Source of the DNA: CBDHFF01 sp965262395 | GTDB taxonomy: Bacteria > Pseudomonadota > Alphaproteobacteria > Rickettsiales > Anaplasmataceae | Assembly: GCA_965262395.1 (NCBI GenBank) | Contig: OZ253531.1 | Span: 558,001 to 622,000, forward strand | Direction: 5' to 3' | Length of the DNA stretch: 64,000 bases | Shown here: positions 14,401-22,358 of the stretch, piece by piece | Numbering within the stretch: position 1 is the stretch's first letter | Layout of the letters: every line of letters starts with the position of its first letter | Position numbers and translations under genes: made by a program | The notes under the pieces: generated by a model | What the model saw: the letters and a program-made list of their open reading frames with translations, nothing else | The model's database searches: none | What the model was told of the DNA's origin: nothing

Positions 14401-17400
14401 ATGTTCAAAAATGTGTACAAAATGCTATAGAATCTGCTGGTGGTAAAATTGTATTAGCAGATGGCTCTAGTTATACAGGCAGTAAGGATTTCTTTAAAAT
14501 TAGATATGGTAGTGAAGAAATAGTTAAAGCTCTTAAATATGACCCTTGTAATCTTTATTACTTCCTAGAGTGTTATTGTAATCCAGATTTTGCTATTAAT
14601 AACAAAAAGAGGATGGTCACAACTGGTCGAGCAGTAGATGCTAGATTTGCCAGGCCAGAGTTTGATCCTTTGGTTCTTGTAAAAGAGCTTGATGCATATT
14701 TTCTTAACATGCGTCTTTCGTATAGGCGTTATTCTACATATAAGGTAACCCAAATAGCATATGAATCAGTAGTGCCTAAAGAATATTTAGATGCATGGAA
14801 ACAGTGCAAGCTATTATCCCAGCAAATCCTTGGCGCCCATGACTGTGCTGGTGATGTATTCTCAAAAAGCTTGGAAGTAAAAAGATTGGAAGTTTCACTG
14901 GGTGTATTCAACCAAAAGTTCAAGCAGAACACAAAGAGCTCTATGGATTTGAGGGGTATTCTTAATGAATTAGTTGCAATAGTGAAAGAAGAATGTTGCA
15001 GTGCAATGATAGTTCGAAAAATTATTAATGCAGTACATTCAGCTGATAATTTTTATGACATAATAGAGTTGAAGAATTTACTATCTCAGATGAAAAATAA
15101 CGGAAGATTGAAAATCTTTCTTGATATCATATCAGCTGGTGATAATCCTGGCGTCGGCGCTAGTAACCGAGACTGTAATATGAAGGGTAATTTATTATTC
15201 TTAATAAAGAACAATGCGATAAAAGATGGAGTATTACAATTAGCTGAATGTAACGATGATGTATTCAGCTTATGGCAAATGATGTACAATAATGAGTTTG
15301 GGCGTAAGGGATATGTTGATATCGCCAGTTTCATTCAGTCTTTCAAATTTCTAAAAGGCATGTTGGGAAGTATCGCGCAAATCATGAGTAGTCAACCTGA
15401 TAAATATAAAGAAATTGAGACGTCTTTAATCAATATGGTGAGTAATAATGGTATTGGGGTGCTGAGCTCTCTGTATTCTTTAGTTACATTGGCTGGAACT
15501 AATCTCTGCCATCAGATGGATGTAATTGATAGCGTGCCTATTGAGTATAATGCTGTGACATTAGGATGTCTTAATGCTCTATCAAGTGGTATTATTGCTG
15601 TACATGATTATATGGCGCTTAATGAAGAAGATTTAGTAATTAGTAATGACAGGAAGCACGGTAAAAGTGTTAATGCAATACTTGGGATGCGTAGTGACGA
15701 GACCACTATATCAACACAGAATCTGCTCAGTATTAAATTTGATGTTAATTGTTCTAAGGTTGAAAAAAATTATAACAGAGCAATGCTTGCCGCTCTTACA
15801 CGTTGTATAGGATGTCAGATTCCTATCGGTCATTGTATTGAGTTCTTCAATATGCTGTATGTGCCAGGAGCTAAAATTGTATTCCACAATGAGATTGCAG
15901 TTGATAGTAATTTTGCTCAAAAACAGAAGGATCTTAGTGATCGTATCCAGGAGCAAGAGCAGTTGCTTTCTCCTAGATATCGTTTTGAATTAGGTCGAAT
16001 GGTAGTGTGTGCATCAATGAATGATTTGGATTCATTTGATCTTACAAAAGGCTTATCCCCTAATATTGTTTTATACTTTGCTAGTTTGAATGACACTGTT
16101 AAAGACAGCCTTATTACCTATGTAAACGAACATAGCATTAGCATAAGATCACTAGAAGATATCATTAAGGAATTAGCGATTCACACAAGTATCTTTGTAG
16201 AAACCAATGGATCATGTGTCTTAGAAAAGGCTCATCTGCAGCAGAGTTTATTAAGTGTGGATAGCATAAGATTTTTGCAAGCACAAAAACAAAAAGGGTT
16301 TGCAGCATTATATAGCACTAATGATAATAAGCAAGATATTGCTGAATTAAAAGCTAGAATTGGTGAGCTATGTGAACAACGTAAGAGCGTTATAGCTGAA
16401 ATAAAAGCAATTGCCGATGAACTCGAGCTAGCTTCTAAGAGACAGGGTGCAGGACCAGTAGATCAGACCAAGGTGCAGGCTAAAGAACTTAAGGAAGAAT
16501 CGCTTCGAAGCTTACAAGAGGACATAAGCAAACTACAGAATCAGTTCAGTGAGACAATAGCTGTGATGAATCAGAAATACTTCCTGCGTTATGAGGTAAA
16601 TTGCATTAAAGAGAAAGAGGCAAAAGAGCTACGAGGTGTCGATATTAATCCTTCGGCAGATAGAGTAGAAGTATTCAGCACATTCGATAAAATGATGGGA
16701 ACTTTAGATGACAATACAGACTTAGAATTCAGATCGGATGTGCTGAAATCATTGCATGCAAGGCTATCTACGAAATTACTTGGTCAATGTAAAGAACATC
16801 TTCAGAAGAGGATTAATACAATAAGGACATTTCAAAATAACTGGAAGAAGCTGATTGCTAGTCTAAGTAAGCATCTAGTATATCAAATGACAGAACTCAG
16901 GAAATTAATTAATTCATCTCAATCAAAAAAGTGTGCCGTTGGTCTAGCGAAATTATTAGAGGAATTCTGTAAACACTATAGCGAAATTACTGCATTACCA
17001 TATTTAAAGCTTAATACGGAGGATAATCGAGGTGGTCCTTTGGAGAACATAAGTCAGTTATTTACGTCTATTACTAATTATTGTAGTACCTATAAGTCAT
17101 GTCCATTCTCATATGAGGGTAACATTGACTCTGGTGAATATGAAAAATGGTATCAGACGGTAAGCAAAACTATTAATGACTTCCGATATTTGCTACTAAC
17201 GACGCTAAAGACTGTTTGGTATGATCCTTTGATAGCAGATGTAGATGTATTGAATAAAGTAAAAAAGGATATGGATTGCTTGTTATGGGATAAGGTATGC
17301 TCTGTAAAACCATGTCAAGCACATAGCGATTGCTACCACGAGAGCGCTGTTCAGGATCCATTGAAATTATTATGTATGATTGATAGTGAATCAATAAACA

Positions 17401-20400
17401 TCGATAATGGTTGGGTGGCAAACTTAGGAGACTCACTCACTGCATATGACGCCGTTTTAGATAGAGAAGCGAGGTTGTTGGAAGCGGAGCAGAAGATGTT
17501 AAATGCCCTTCCTCTCGATCCTGCAAAACAAACAGAAGCTGTAGATTTTTTCCTTCAGGTAGGGAAGAAAGATGACGCAGTTAAATCGACCTATGAACGG
17601 TTATACCAAGAGATACAATGGAATGTATTTGGTAGAAACATTGATGACCTTGATGGTAAGACTTCTTATCATCGCACACTAATTTCATCAATACAAAACA
17701 GTATGCTATTGGGAGATTATGATAAATTATCTGAGAATACAGGTAAGCCAACTGCGATTATTCGCCCTGTTCTTGATACTAAATTTTTATTCGTTATATT
17801 AAAACAAATGAACGAATATATGGGAAAATTATCATCTGAAGATTGGCAATTGTATTACTATACTAGATATTTTAACAATCCAGAACCGGGGAGTTTTAAG
17901 AAAGTAACAAGCTGTCTGGAGGGTAACTATAATATAATTTGCCAGGAAATTCAGAAATTCATTAACCAGTTTGCTCATGACTCTGAACATACGATTGTAG
18001 TAAATCTTAGGAATATTTTGGCTGAATTTCAGAAAAATAAGCGTTTTATAGACATTGCTACTGCATTAAGTGGCGGATCTAATCAACAAGGCCCTTGGGC
18101 TGTTGATCTGCCTCATATTGCTACAGTGCTTGAAAGGGAAAAATTAACTCTTGATACTCTATATAAATCGATTAGTGAAATGTTCAGTACTGTATCTGCT
18201 GGTTTAGAAGAAATATCTTCATTAATACCGAGTATGTCTAATAAAGATAGAGCATTCACTATGGTAAGAAAAACCGTGAACGAAGCCTTGGTGGCCAAAG
18301 AAGTAGAATCTACTATTGTTCTTGCTACCCCAGTTACGCAAGAAATGGTTGGTTTCTCTATTCAGGCGCTTATAATTACTGCGCATCAAGAGAGTCAAGA
18401 TCAAGTGGAGTGTGAGCAAGAGATAAAAAAATCTAGGGCTGTATTAGATGAAAGGACTTATTTGCTAGGTATAAAACCTGAGGATCGTCCTGATGAGTGT
18501 GAGGTTAAACCTCTAAAGTTAAGTGGTGGAAAAATATATACAAAGGTGAAAAGCTTTCAATGGATTAAACAAACCATTCAGGCAGATGATATAACTGATA
18601 GGGATGTGAATCAAAATACCATGATGATGGTGGACGTACATAGCTTACTTTCTTATGCAAATGATCAAAATTTAGAGAAAAAGTCTATTCAAGATATCCA
18701 GGAAATACTTGCCACTTTAAAAGAAGAATATAACAATTCTTCTACTTGTGGAGAAGGACTGGATAAAAATGAATATATTATAACAACTAAGATTAAGATG
18801 CTTGCTTGTTTGTCAGAACTATTTTTTAGAAGTACCAAAAAAGTAGATACGTTAGGTACTATGCCTAATATGGCACAGTTTCTTGTATTATTGCATAATA
18901 TTCGTGCAAGTGGGGACGGAGGCACAATGTCACAGGTTGATACAGGTGAAGGTAAGTCTTTAATTATTGTGATATCTGCTGTGATTAGTGCTATATGTGG
19001 TGAAAAGGTAGTATGCGTTACACACAATAAGCCACTAGCAGTAGAAGCACAGCAAAGATACTCTATATTTATGCAAAATGTAAATTTGACCCAATCTGCT
19101 ATTACTAGTCCATCTGACAAGAACTATGATAGCAATATAACTTATGTACCTATAGACAAACTTGTTGCTGACTTTACTATTGATCGAGGACTTCCAAAAG
19201 AGAAGCAATGTCTTAGAAGACATTTAAAGAAAAATAGTAAGATGATGGTTGTTGTTGATGAATGTGACTTTGTGCTGCTGGATAAAGATTCTAGCTCTAA
19301 TCACAGATTATCTTGTTCTTTGCCAACAGAAGATGAAAAAAAGCTACTAGACATTAGAATTGCTGTATTAAAGTTTTTAAATAGTGATCTGTATAAAGAA
19401 GGTACTTATAAAAGCAAAGAAGAATTATTAAGCATGTTGAGATATTGGGTATACCAATATATAAATGATGATGATATGAAGAGTATTTTTAATTCAGTTT
19501 CTAATAATGAGTGGTTACATGACACTATTTCTTCTTTCTTGTCTGCGTACGATCTAACAGAAGATCAGGATTTTACTGTTGCTCTGTTCCGCAAGGATAG
19601 TGATGGTGAAGTATATAAAATTTCTCCAGTAGCTATTAATAGTGGTCGTAGAGGAGAGAATTCTTCGTTTAGTCATGGAGTAAGTACTGCTTTAGCTATC
19701 ATTTTAAAAAATAGTAAAAAGCATAAAGGGAAAAAGATCATTGTACCGTCTAATTCCTTAGTAACTGATGTAACTAACGTGGGGCTTACATTTAAGCAGA
19801 TGCAAGATGCCGGTGATGTAAGGTTTTCATTACTAAGTGGTACAATTGGTAGTGATACAGAGATTGAAGAAATGTCTAAAGCTTTGAATATTAACAATGT
19901 GTGCAAAGTGCCAAGAAATGATGGTAAGAGTAAGCTAAGCAAAGAAGCAATTCAGTCTGTAGAAAAAGACAAGATAGATACTATAGTTATGATAGAAATA
20001 ATGAAAGTTATTGCAATAAGGCCTGTATTAATTATTGTTAATACAATAGCAGAAGCTAACGCATTACGTACCTATGTTGATAATAATAAATTACTGATTG
20101 GTAATAGTAAAATCAAACAAGTTTTAAGTATTACTGATACTGAGCTTTCTAAAGGTAATTTCTTAAGTACGGAGCTTTATAATATCACTGAAGCAGCTAA
20201 AATAGGTAGTGTAACAATTGCAACTCAGGCGGGGGCGAGGGGTACTAATATTACACCAGAATCGAATGCGTTGAAGAATGGAGGACTGCATGTTGTTATT
20301 ATAGATGACTTGACCTGTGGTGAGCGTGCAAATAGACAAGCAGAAGGTAGGAGTGCTAGGCAAGGACAGCCTGGTAGTGTTGCAAGATATGTGGTGCGTG

Positions 20401-21773
20401 AAAAACTAGCAAAATTACAACCACGTTCAAAAGAACGTGCTATATCATCCCTTTTGGAGTCCCTGTATAAGGAAAGAGAGCAGTTAGCATTAATAAAACG
20501 TGCTGATGAGCAAAAGATTCTTTCTATAGTGCATAGTGAATTAGAAGATTGTGTGTTTAATTTAAGTAGTGCAATGTTATCAAAGGGATATTGTTTGGGG
20601 CTAATTAATGAAAATGTTCTAGACGAATTTAAGGATTTTCTTCGTAATGCCCAGCTGCCTGCAGCAGATAACCCATCATATCAGATAATATTAAGGGCAA
20701 AAACCTCGTTAAGTAAATTTATAGAAGCTATAATGTCTTTGGATAGTGCGAGCCACTCTATTCAAGATGAGGTAAAGGCATTAAGAGAAGAATTTTTGCA
20801 AGATCTATTTACATATTTTACTGAGTTTAATAATATTGATCATCCTAATACTCAGGTGCTTTGTATTACTTGTGAATCTCTTGGTGTTGAGCCCATTCTA
20901 AGAAAAGAACTTAATGAATTCCAAAAATATATACATTCATTCAATGGTCAATTGATAGACGATATATCTAAGTCGAATAAGAACGTTGGGGGTATTGCCG
21001 ATAGGTGCAATGTTTTAATTATTGGAGGTATTCGAAAAGCAGGGAGAGACTTTACAAGCAGTATGGAGAAATTAAATCCAAATAATGATAATACTACCAG
21101 AATTAATGAGTTATATAGTGATTGGTCTGATAAAATATATAAATCTTTCATTCAATATTGTCGAGCAAAAGATAACGAGTTGTTCCCGAGCGTTTCTTCG
21201 AACTTTGACTCCTCTTCAGAAGACGATATAGACCAATTACAGGAATATCAATTAGCATTATTCAGATCTAAGCCTTATTTGGAAGGCAATAATGATACTA
21301 ATACCGTATGTACCCGCTATGCTTTATTACAGCGTAAAAATATTTTACATAAATTGAATGCTCCTAATCTTAGCGAATCTAAGAAACAGAGTTTATTAGT
21401 CAGTTTATATGACGGAGGAATAAGTTTCTGCCATGTAGAAAATGAAGCAAACTTGGGTGCAGACGATGTGGAGATAGGCAATGAAGAAGGCTCATTGAAA
21501 GGAAGCGGATCTTTCTCTAGTCTATCATCTTGTAGCAATGATACTTCAGAACGGGGATCTAGATCGAGGTACGGGAGCTTAAGATCTTTAGGCTCTGAAA
21601 CATCTTTTGAGGGTGAAGAAGAACAATCATTGACCAATAATCCAGCAAGATTCCCTCCAGCAACACTTCTAAGTGCTGATGAGAAAGATGCAGGGACACC
21701 TTTACACTCTTCTTCTGGTACTACGCCAGAAGAGGATCGGGATTATCCTGATCAGGGATCACGTTCTGCATAA
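2463..21773 (+). CDS. Giant membrane-anchored protein with C-terminal SecA-like ATPase (6436 aa)
   Basis: The ATG at 2463 is preceded by AGGA and is preferred over an upstream in-frame TTG at 2433. Residues about 10-36 form one very hydrophobic membrane helix followed by basic residues. About 5,400 residues of helical, cytosol-like sequence follow, with no further obvious membrane span, a short 10-residue repeat near 2705-2740 and a coiled coil near 4620-4720. The C-terminal part carries SecA-type helicase motifs in order: QVDTGEGKS at 5491-5499 (Walker A), VVVDECD at 5596-5602 (Walker B), DGEVYKI near 5712, SGTIG near 5792, GARGTNI at 5924-5930 and GRSARQGQPG at 5962-5971. SecA family knowledge predicts an ATP-driven motor with two RecA lobes. 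It is not the housekeeping SecA, which is about 800-900 aa with no membrane anchor. The last 110 residues are Ser/Gly/Glu-rich. Substrate and function are unknown; a translocase, unfoldase or secreted toxin are all possible. Confidence 0.85.
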   Translation: MSIKHLGSRNIAIIISSILLLLIAIAIAIIFAVIFSKIKNKTLQSSRQRRQKLSAMGIAEKLKAMTEKETVSVLKDFIKSDAEGVPEIVRFCATDPKILGRLNKNEHDTLLKKIYTQVDGRVDIQGLLKKKINIDNVADVALDNYGTSDEFLTATLALINAGSDIKASSIAEKIIYAIAPGDWYTADIKFDEIMTPKLLQVLFSTDKENQSVFAEVLKQIVARAPDEDSVEQYSQEAYNFLQRIIVHSAVNNHLKVKDIHLIVQYIVHTTNDPMRISELINDLADGLQKARSANDNSFFGVDPEQHKYVQSMLVHLFCGVYNELEKKLTEVLDIIKEHGNQNGEYNTRHHALQMSFLRIIPFTNLSFLLPSQPADDHSVVDKNILQLFMILCIHNADIDGNTCTSSFLDPGSVDGLNKERPIDTASINGILIKLSCYSQLIKLIDALLMHKLIDINELASISAAAPTQRSLIYLEEVTSTLFSEDISALLIKILTHDSCSEVSKKYIMKECTDHIKSERFEDNISNICIFVNQLILLGKDGNDWVNEGLFNIFPILMEHSLTPCLKKDCYETVCNLALYLATIANDKCIKILHAGQADLHAQLDGVRVDNGSRTVEDDDVRKNIKQQINNSTMIILACEAKRYVGATPDAQNSQTKDSDNAFALALHLMNVVFVEKKLSFEDLVAIMHIARNNQDKDNLLGMIFHDQDNRLGSTLHDQALVVDGYDDRCDGMMRMALFCIENMIFLSDPTHLAGLIGINSAGQEGRDALNKAQELIQQDGGVFFGDDEKSCAQWARAGANEVACLIHIAKTLRLASIETVSFPNDPRWIDSLEDGMSTTNDDVMTYEQWNDLCKYLSERNKPHLLVPILLYLYKMNAVAQNNQDGDSIDIGNYLAVISLMVDSKAEEDHLFFELTDSWQHFSDQIKENFNEFLKFMCDCVNKSQDQGRRDRLYKSNIFRMLLECAADSNVAVNFSNQNLVRFLLCGAEERKEHEERALAESEYLYELRGRVALRYLEASFVKNSYESSIGTDDEGTPVSVVNMSHEKEVEIDCEKRIDSIIQMNLDHPESNLISALTNLLHQKEGALSAEMKKRAVSIETLLRSNIEKQEGDENVPEVGDDPAEEEQLSVAEKVSKLNQSITLLTVDQQKYYKLLSTMFDHIVNNLMIHYENCKEYLCAIIPCPEDEGADRDEKVGSQRKHEIFLYMYKKLGIFLMQRSMVPYRNPDQSTLSYNEIRIKILGDILELLNSRKQTKVIQGVSCMVFGYFVSTIGSIESEQVDEYIKYINRALVVFSQYDDGFDQLNIATFVLDSYIICCNKGANNANALIHDISMVGIEISFVSDCIVYLKKLDRKNKVNELYESILDIVRTSATASDSKNIPVIYLSIMSGLRYPDVNNMQNLEGADDITEAADNCSDLSSKMFLAMVDKGYDIYSLITRIINDINADTFIVDKAERLKNFALCVFNTGNREAILAVGTLLVFSDDVIDTSQYLEEDQTREMTSYFARAFFKTYGTMPMVEDQHTDRFNQLIGKLKCNKDKLMTVFNIAKYAVVDCGLERNNLYKKESFYSTSLINLLFGNENKNENELASYDLTFLLCFIEPLMNDEHHDMHRLMGCDENGVNQLMCNYALALQGGNLSWFRLLENELLVTEPVPEFIKQVLGIENDYKFPTVVNGKVKGIDLLCAVIPDDLTVVPEYVKRLMNNLAKVICSTNNFAVSFCHGHHFSQSSYSKLFQKKILLDDNNRLTDFACSVFHSVDRSKENPLNICVTVDGEIKPLISVILEVSHDVDPKLLDYLLKDNNNVPYVSSDSKSPNCMPMIRDGIECTEEIRLAKLTILKHQIIKKLNKDPLSDISVDNFGAICDKAITYMNEEETEKFIEDVLREFFESFAHEATEDHDKECERFLKAVPLLNIFFKKYSASTRTIDFSKCAGFSNCMARYIPMCSAHNATEVVSLLNSLTTITGNKVAQDIKIKDPNSSSVTCLDKVWLSYAVELINSPSAEGQQKFVMLRALLEFQDYRNGLNVDRMSFLFQLLNDNGKYKGIGGLESYIANIASKKEETNDAKDRQDRERNDRNIHRFFLHNSAVSEEDKLYVHEVLQDIILELSNAKKANDAVVQDIGKMISAWIEEIELLSLESVHSLAMGLFYVSNHMDDEFIQKLLLLIYRDIELSIDNKKVDGLQSIFNMVLMLAIESKISSGQELIETLDNICSKKVTELTDNMKQNVLTIFCTFIDGLKNHDNPKIDCMIMLSPISKLINYLELVGGGHIFNDATIGEKPIQKMIRYKSITYFVFIAEILTFYKKKGASSTLPSEKEIKDLIALLKKNNQKINCAGLVNINQGLSPCITEKGFDVIIRNILTHEGGLEVAIDLMKNAFSTEGKEYGGIFMDISAENGTYTSLIQIVHEIQDPVLSELFLQKMNEEIAKGYCLYPMNESIREDKIQCLLSLMYTEPKMVLPLVRKMCIIQNSRVSNSDTPPVLKEFVYITHNCHGDELSFLRILQCSILGEADDAQREEVMNVLCEMVNTYDLPIAGNIIDIDILRILDFCLIQKDMPLHKIDKGLSKVCKIHNCSIWGIKAVGGQSIFSTVLKQMRKNVTLIQSNKETPGFRVSISNLMYMLCNFDMTKYPDHNDEAYLANKKDYDVALGLLIDLAHISLHDGYGSIISLNEKFDIGNGRSISLLEIPNVAASFMGMKPLHVRKTPALKEGAQKTPALKEGAQKTLALKEGTQRTPELMVKARTNFLSNVDVLLLTHSQNVALEKYDDYLEYLFICYEQASNIQDHERLDVLKKSFASFLQAIVDNNLPLYAEFRYKFYNMFILCINSGDKDCFNNFSTIIKRVVPNEQSCFSYLSNNKLDNELGAEDTTVASFIRLLLIRQYNEVSNIDSVMISNFVGRLVRSKVELEDQRMLDILFSLVTLQSYLLDLELKNDPTYMHGKCTVKYCMNEVMDQFIGFFDGCNESSFGRQNDKTIDINHSVPWDLIFRVRVGSPQRNMFASFFEGAIGSIFSNHAVSNAEIAQNQDYWNGLLAHPHRGKVVYSSAVISFLRRETLQSGDVDEKLNNILEAVVTALNHEHIKGHVQDVLAMDTEVFRLLIEAGLFNIINDNSIDTVEDKFKRFVYVLEKLHLDQHINVLLGAENNKCSVMSIINKHLHINNDEMIPLEFAELFVDKFKPDTHLANDFVIESTEKAPQKEGAYGVIDKKASCEDIVFTNKPVSAISNIILDVGKRATVAVDINVNVEVGQELVMEAEVEVGAEVDVQQEETRQVQVGNTTVAGFIRKTVYRIAFGDDSKFGESNDLIFVKDNKFLDHVVKRLEHFVENNQIIIDDAAIKYIVELARNKEYVPINSIEQLTVLFPGLKLVEYKAENSGGRSTYHISYDKEKAEFASKMSTGGRDFWGAVKIPDDLVIRNIYQGYRSGFSNISSIAKEIWGDGNPNLKKILEKYRGLFDTKFKGNTLDDSTVFYVIQFLCVIYTKSNNIQSSDERLFLSEQLSMFDNLLGTISRTLDSGVIFYSQRMDEYSNHCVSQMNSTQEVFDFNAILEPLAEMSDQALNPDSDRSADDFTSKLYSFARALSRSNDETTINHAVEHIKQWVSTSCNLDLFVSAEYFIGMTSYMREKFRLASRDGKVLTGEDKSTTISNKGYASHPLLHSLLRGDCDLASIYGHIGLWPDYTEGRGADFESYGNEILHISRRCITLCADIINFSGNDIHTLGHQVIELSNYIVKLKDLMKVIEEAIKPSPENMKVKFLISKSAEYLAQSKLFTYNEIIGQHLSRTPATNLEGNGTIKERLKATFASKDKEVIRFSENGKQMIAVDLQKSLSVALATVRFNAISYEVCKDEQNHHLVDVTWPMDAKGFAGNPTVGMYASNDTVWHNKRALYNELYARAPFMIQELAISYFCDFLYTEQHGQDDGSRQSLSKAMENGESVIFFEESEANKVQAVFAKFNKDFAAQGAAIFYDMMIERIVTNVQKCVQNAIESAGGKIVLADGSSYTGSKDFFKIRYGSEEIVKALKYDPCNLYYFLECYCNPDFAINNKKRMVTTGRAVDARFARPEFDPLVLVKELDAYFLNMRLSYRRYSTYKVTQIAYESVVPKEYLDAWKQCKLLSQQILGAHDCAGDVFSKSLEVKRLEVSLGVFNQKFKQNTKSSMDLRGILNELVAIVKEECCSAMIVRKIINAVHSADNFYDIIELKNLLSQMKNNGRLKIFLDIISAGDNPGVGASNRDCNMKGNLLFLIKNNAIKDGVLQLAECNDDVFSLWQMMYNNEFGRKGYVDIASFIQSFKFLKGMLGSIAQIMSSQPDKYKEIETSLINMVSNNGIGVLSSLYSLVTLAGTNLCHQMDVIDSVPIEYNAVTLGCLNALSSGIIAVHDYMALNEEDLVISNDRKHGKSVNAILGMRSDETTISTQNLLSIKFDVNCSKVEKNYNRAMLAALTRCIGCQIPIGHCIEFFNMLYVPGAKIVFHNEIAVDSNFAQKQKDLSDRIQEQEQLLSPRYRFELGRMVVCASMNDLDSFDLTKGLSPNIVLYFASLNDTVKDSLITYVNEHSISIRSLEDIIKELAIHTSIFVETNGSCVLEKAHLQQSLLSVDSIRFLQAQKQKGFAALYSTNDNKQDIAELKARIGELCEQRKSVIAEIKAIADELELASKRQGAGPVDQTKVQAKELKEESLRSLQEDISKLQNQFSETIAVMNQKYFLRYEVNCIKEKEAKELRGVDINPSADRVEVFSTFDKMMGTLDDNTDLEFRSDVLKSLHARLSTKLLGQCKEHLQKRINTIRTFQNNWKKLIASLSKHLVYQMTELRKLINSSQSKKCAVGLAKLLEEFCKHYSEITALPYLKLNTEDNRGGPLENISQLFTSITNYCSTYKSCPFSYEGNIDSGEYEKWYQTVSKTINDFRYLLLTTLKTVWYDPLIADVDVLNKVKKDMDCLLWDKVCSVKPCQAHSDCYHESAVQDPLKLLCMIDSESINIDNGWVANLGDSLTAYDAVLDREARLLEAEQKMLNALPLDPAKQTEAVDFFLQVGKKDDAVKSTYERLYQEIQWNVFGRNIDDLDGKTSYHRTLISSIQNSMLLGDYDKLSENTGKPTAIIRPVLDTKFLFVILKQMNEYMGKLSSEDWQLYYYTRYFNNPEPGSFKKVTSCLEGNYNIICQEIQKFINQFAHDSEHTIVVNLRNILAEFQKNKRFIDIATALSGGSNQQGPWAVDLPHIATVLEREKLTLDTLYKSISEMFSTVSAGLEEISSLIPSMSNKDRAFTMVRKTVNEALVAKEVESTIVLATPVTQEMVGFSIQALIITAHQESQDQVECEQEIKKSRAVLDERTYLLGIKPEDRPDECEVKPLKLSGGKIYTKVKSFQWIKQTIQADDITDRDVNQNTMMMVDVHSLLSYANDQNLEKKSIQDIQEILATLKEEYNNSSTCGEGLDKNEYIITTKIKMLACLSELFFRSTKKVDTLGTMPNMAQFLVLLHNIRASGDGGTMSQVDTGEGKSLIIVISAVISAICGEKVVCVTHNKPLAVEAQQRYSIFMQNVNLTQSAITSPSDKNYDSNITYVPIDKLVADFTIDRGLPKEKQCLRRHLKKNSKMMVVVDECDFVLLDKDSSSNHRLSCSLPTEDEKKLLDIRIAVLKFLNSDLYKEGTYKSKEELLSMLRYWVYQYINDDDMKSIFNSVSNNEWLHDTISSFLSAYDLTEDQDFTVALFRKDSDGEVYKISPVAINSGRRGENSSFSHGVSTALAIILKNSKKHKGKKIIVPSNSLVTDVTNVGLTFKQMQDAGDVRFSLLSGTIGSDTEIEEMSKALNINNVCKVPRNDGKSKLSKEAIQSVEKDKIDTIVMIEIMKVIAIRPVLIIVNTIAEANALRTYVDNNKLLIGNSKIKQVLSITDTELSKGNFLSTELYNITEAAKIGSVTIATQAGARGTNITPESNALKNGGLHVVIIDDLTCGERANRQAEGRSARQGQPGSVARYVVREKLAKLQPRSKERAISSLLESLYKEREQLALIKRADEQKILSIVHSELEDCVFNLSSAMLSKGYCLGLINENVLDEFKDFLRNAQLPAADNPSYQIILRAKTSLSKFIEAIMSLDSASHSIQDEVKALREEFLQDLFTYFTEFNNIDHPNTQVLCITCESLGVEPILRKELNEFQKYIHSFNGQLIDDISKSNKNVGGIADRCNVLIIGGIRKAGRDFTSSMEKLNPNNDNTTRINELYSDWSDKIYKSFIQYCRAKDNELFPSVSSNFDSSSEDDIDQLQEYQLALFRSKPYLEGNNDTNTVCTRYALLQRKNILHKLNAPNLSESKKQSLLVSLYDGGISFCHVENEANLGADDVEIGNEEGSLKGSGSFSSLSSCSNDTSERGSRSRYGSLRSLGSETSFEGEEEQSLTNNPARFPPATLLSADEKDAGTPLHSSSGTTPEEDRDYPDQGSRSA
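10576..10680 (+). repeat. 30-bp in-frame tandem repeat inside the giant gene
   Basis: Three copies and a partial fourth of a 30-bp unit start near 10581, 10611, 10641 and 10671, encoding a KTPALKEGAQ-like decapeptide. The period is a multiple of three, so copy-number change would not break the frame. The segment may be a flexible linker between helical parts. Confidence 0.85.
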
Positions 21774-22190
21774 TTGTGTTTTCGGGTTTTAAGTTTAAAT
21801 GCGCCTTCATCTTTTAAGGGAAAAGAAAGAAGAGGATCGGGATTATCCTGATCAGGAACCACGTTCTGCATAATTGTGTTTTCGGGTTTTAAGTTTAAAT
21901 GCGCCTTCATCTTTTAAGGGAAAAGAAAGAAGAGGATCGGGATTATCCTGATCAGGAACCACGTTCTGCATAATTGTGTTTTCGGGTTTTAAGTTTAAAT
22001 GCGCCTTCATCTTTTAAGGGAAAAGAAAGAAGAGGATCGGGATTATCCTGATCAGGAACCACGTTCTGCATAATTGTGTTTTCGGGTTTTAAGTTTAAAT
22101 GCGCCTTCATCTTTTAAGGGAAAAGAAAGAAGAGGATCAGGATTATCCTGATCAGGGATCACGTTCTGCATAATTGTGTTTTCGGGTTCT
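21731..22190 (+). repeat. 100-bp tandem array containing the giant gene's 3' end
   Basis: Copies begin at 21731, 21831, 21931, 22031 and 22131, at exactly 100 bp; the last is truncated after about 60 bp. Each copy begins with the last 43 bases of the giant gene, stop codon included, and continues with its downstream sequence. Most copies contain the palindrome CCTGATCAGG just before the stop. The gene end and its flank have therefore been duplicated together four times. The remaining 22191-22358 is AT-rich and holds nothing further that I recognise. Confidence 0.92.
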
Positions 22191-22358
22191 ATGGTTATGA
22201 ATTCGGTAAGATAATTGATATTATTAGTTTTTTTTACATTGTTTTTTATATTAAAATATACAGAATATTAATACAAATATCATATTATTCTATCAATAAA
22301 CTGGGGGCTCGGTTACAATTAAGTGTTGTATCATGTGTGTAATTGTTGAGTTTGAGTT

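Noticed and set aside
2463..21773. Housekeeping secA
   Set aside because: Only the last fifth or less has SecA-like motifs; the anchor, length and divergent motifs (DECD, GARGTN) do not fit the export ATPase.
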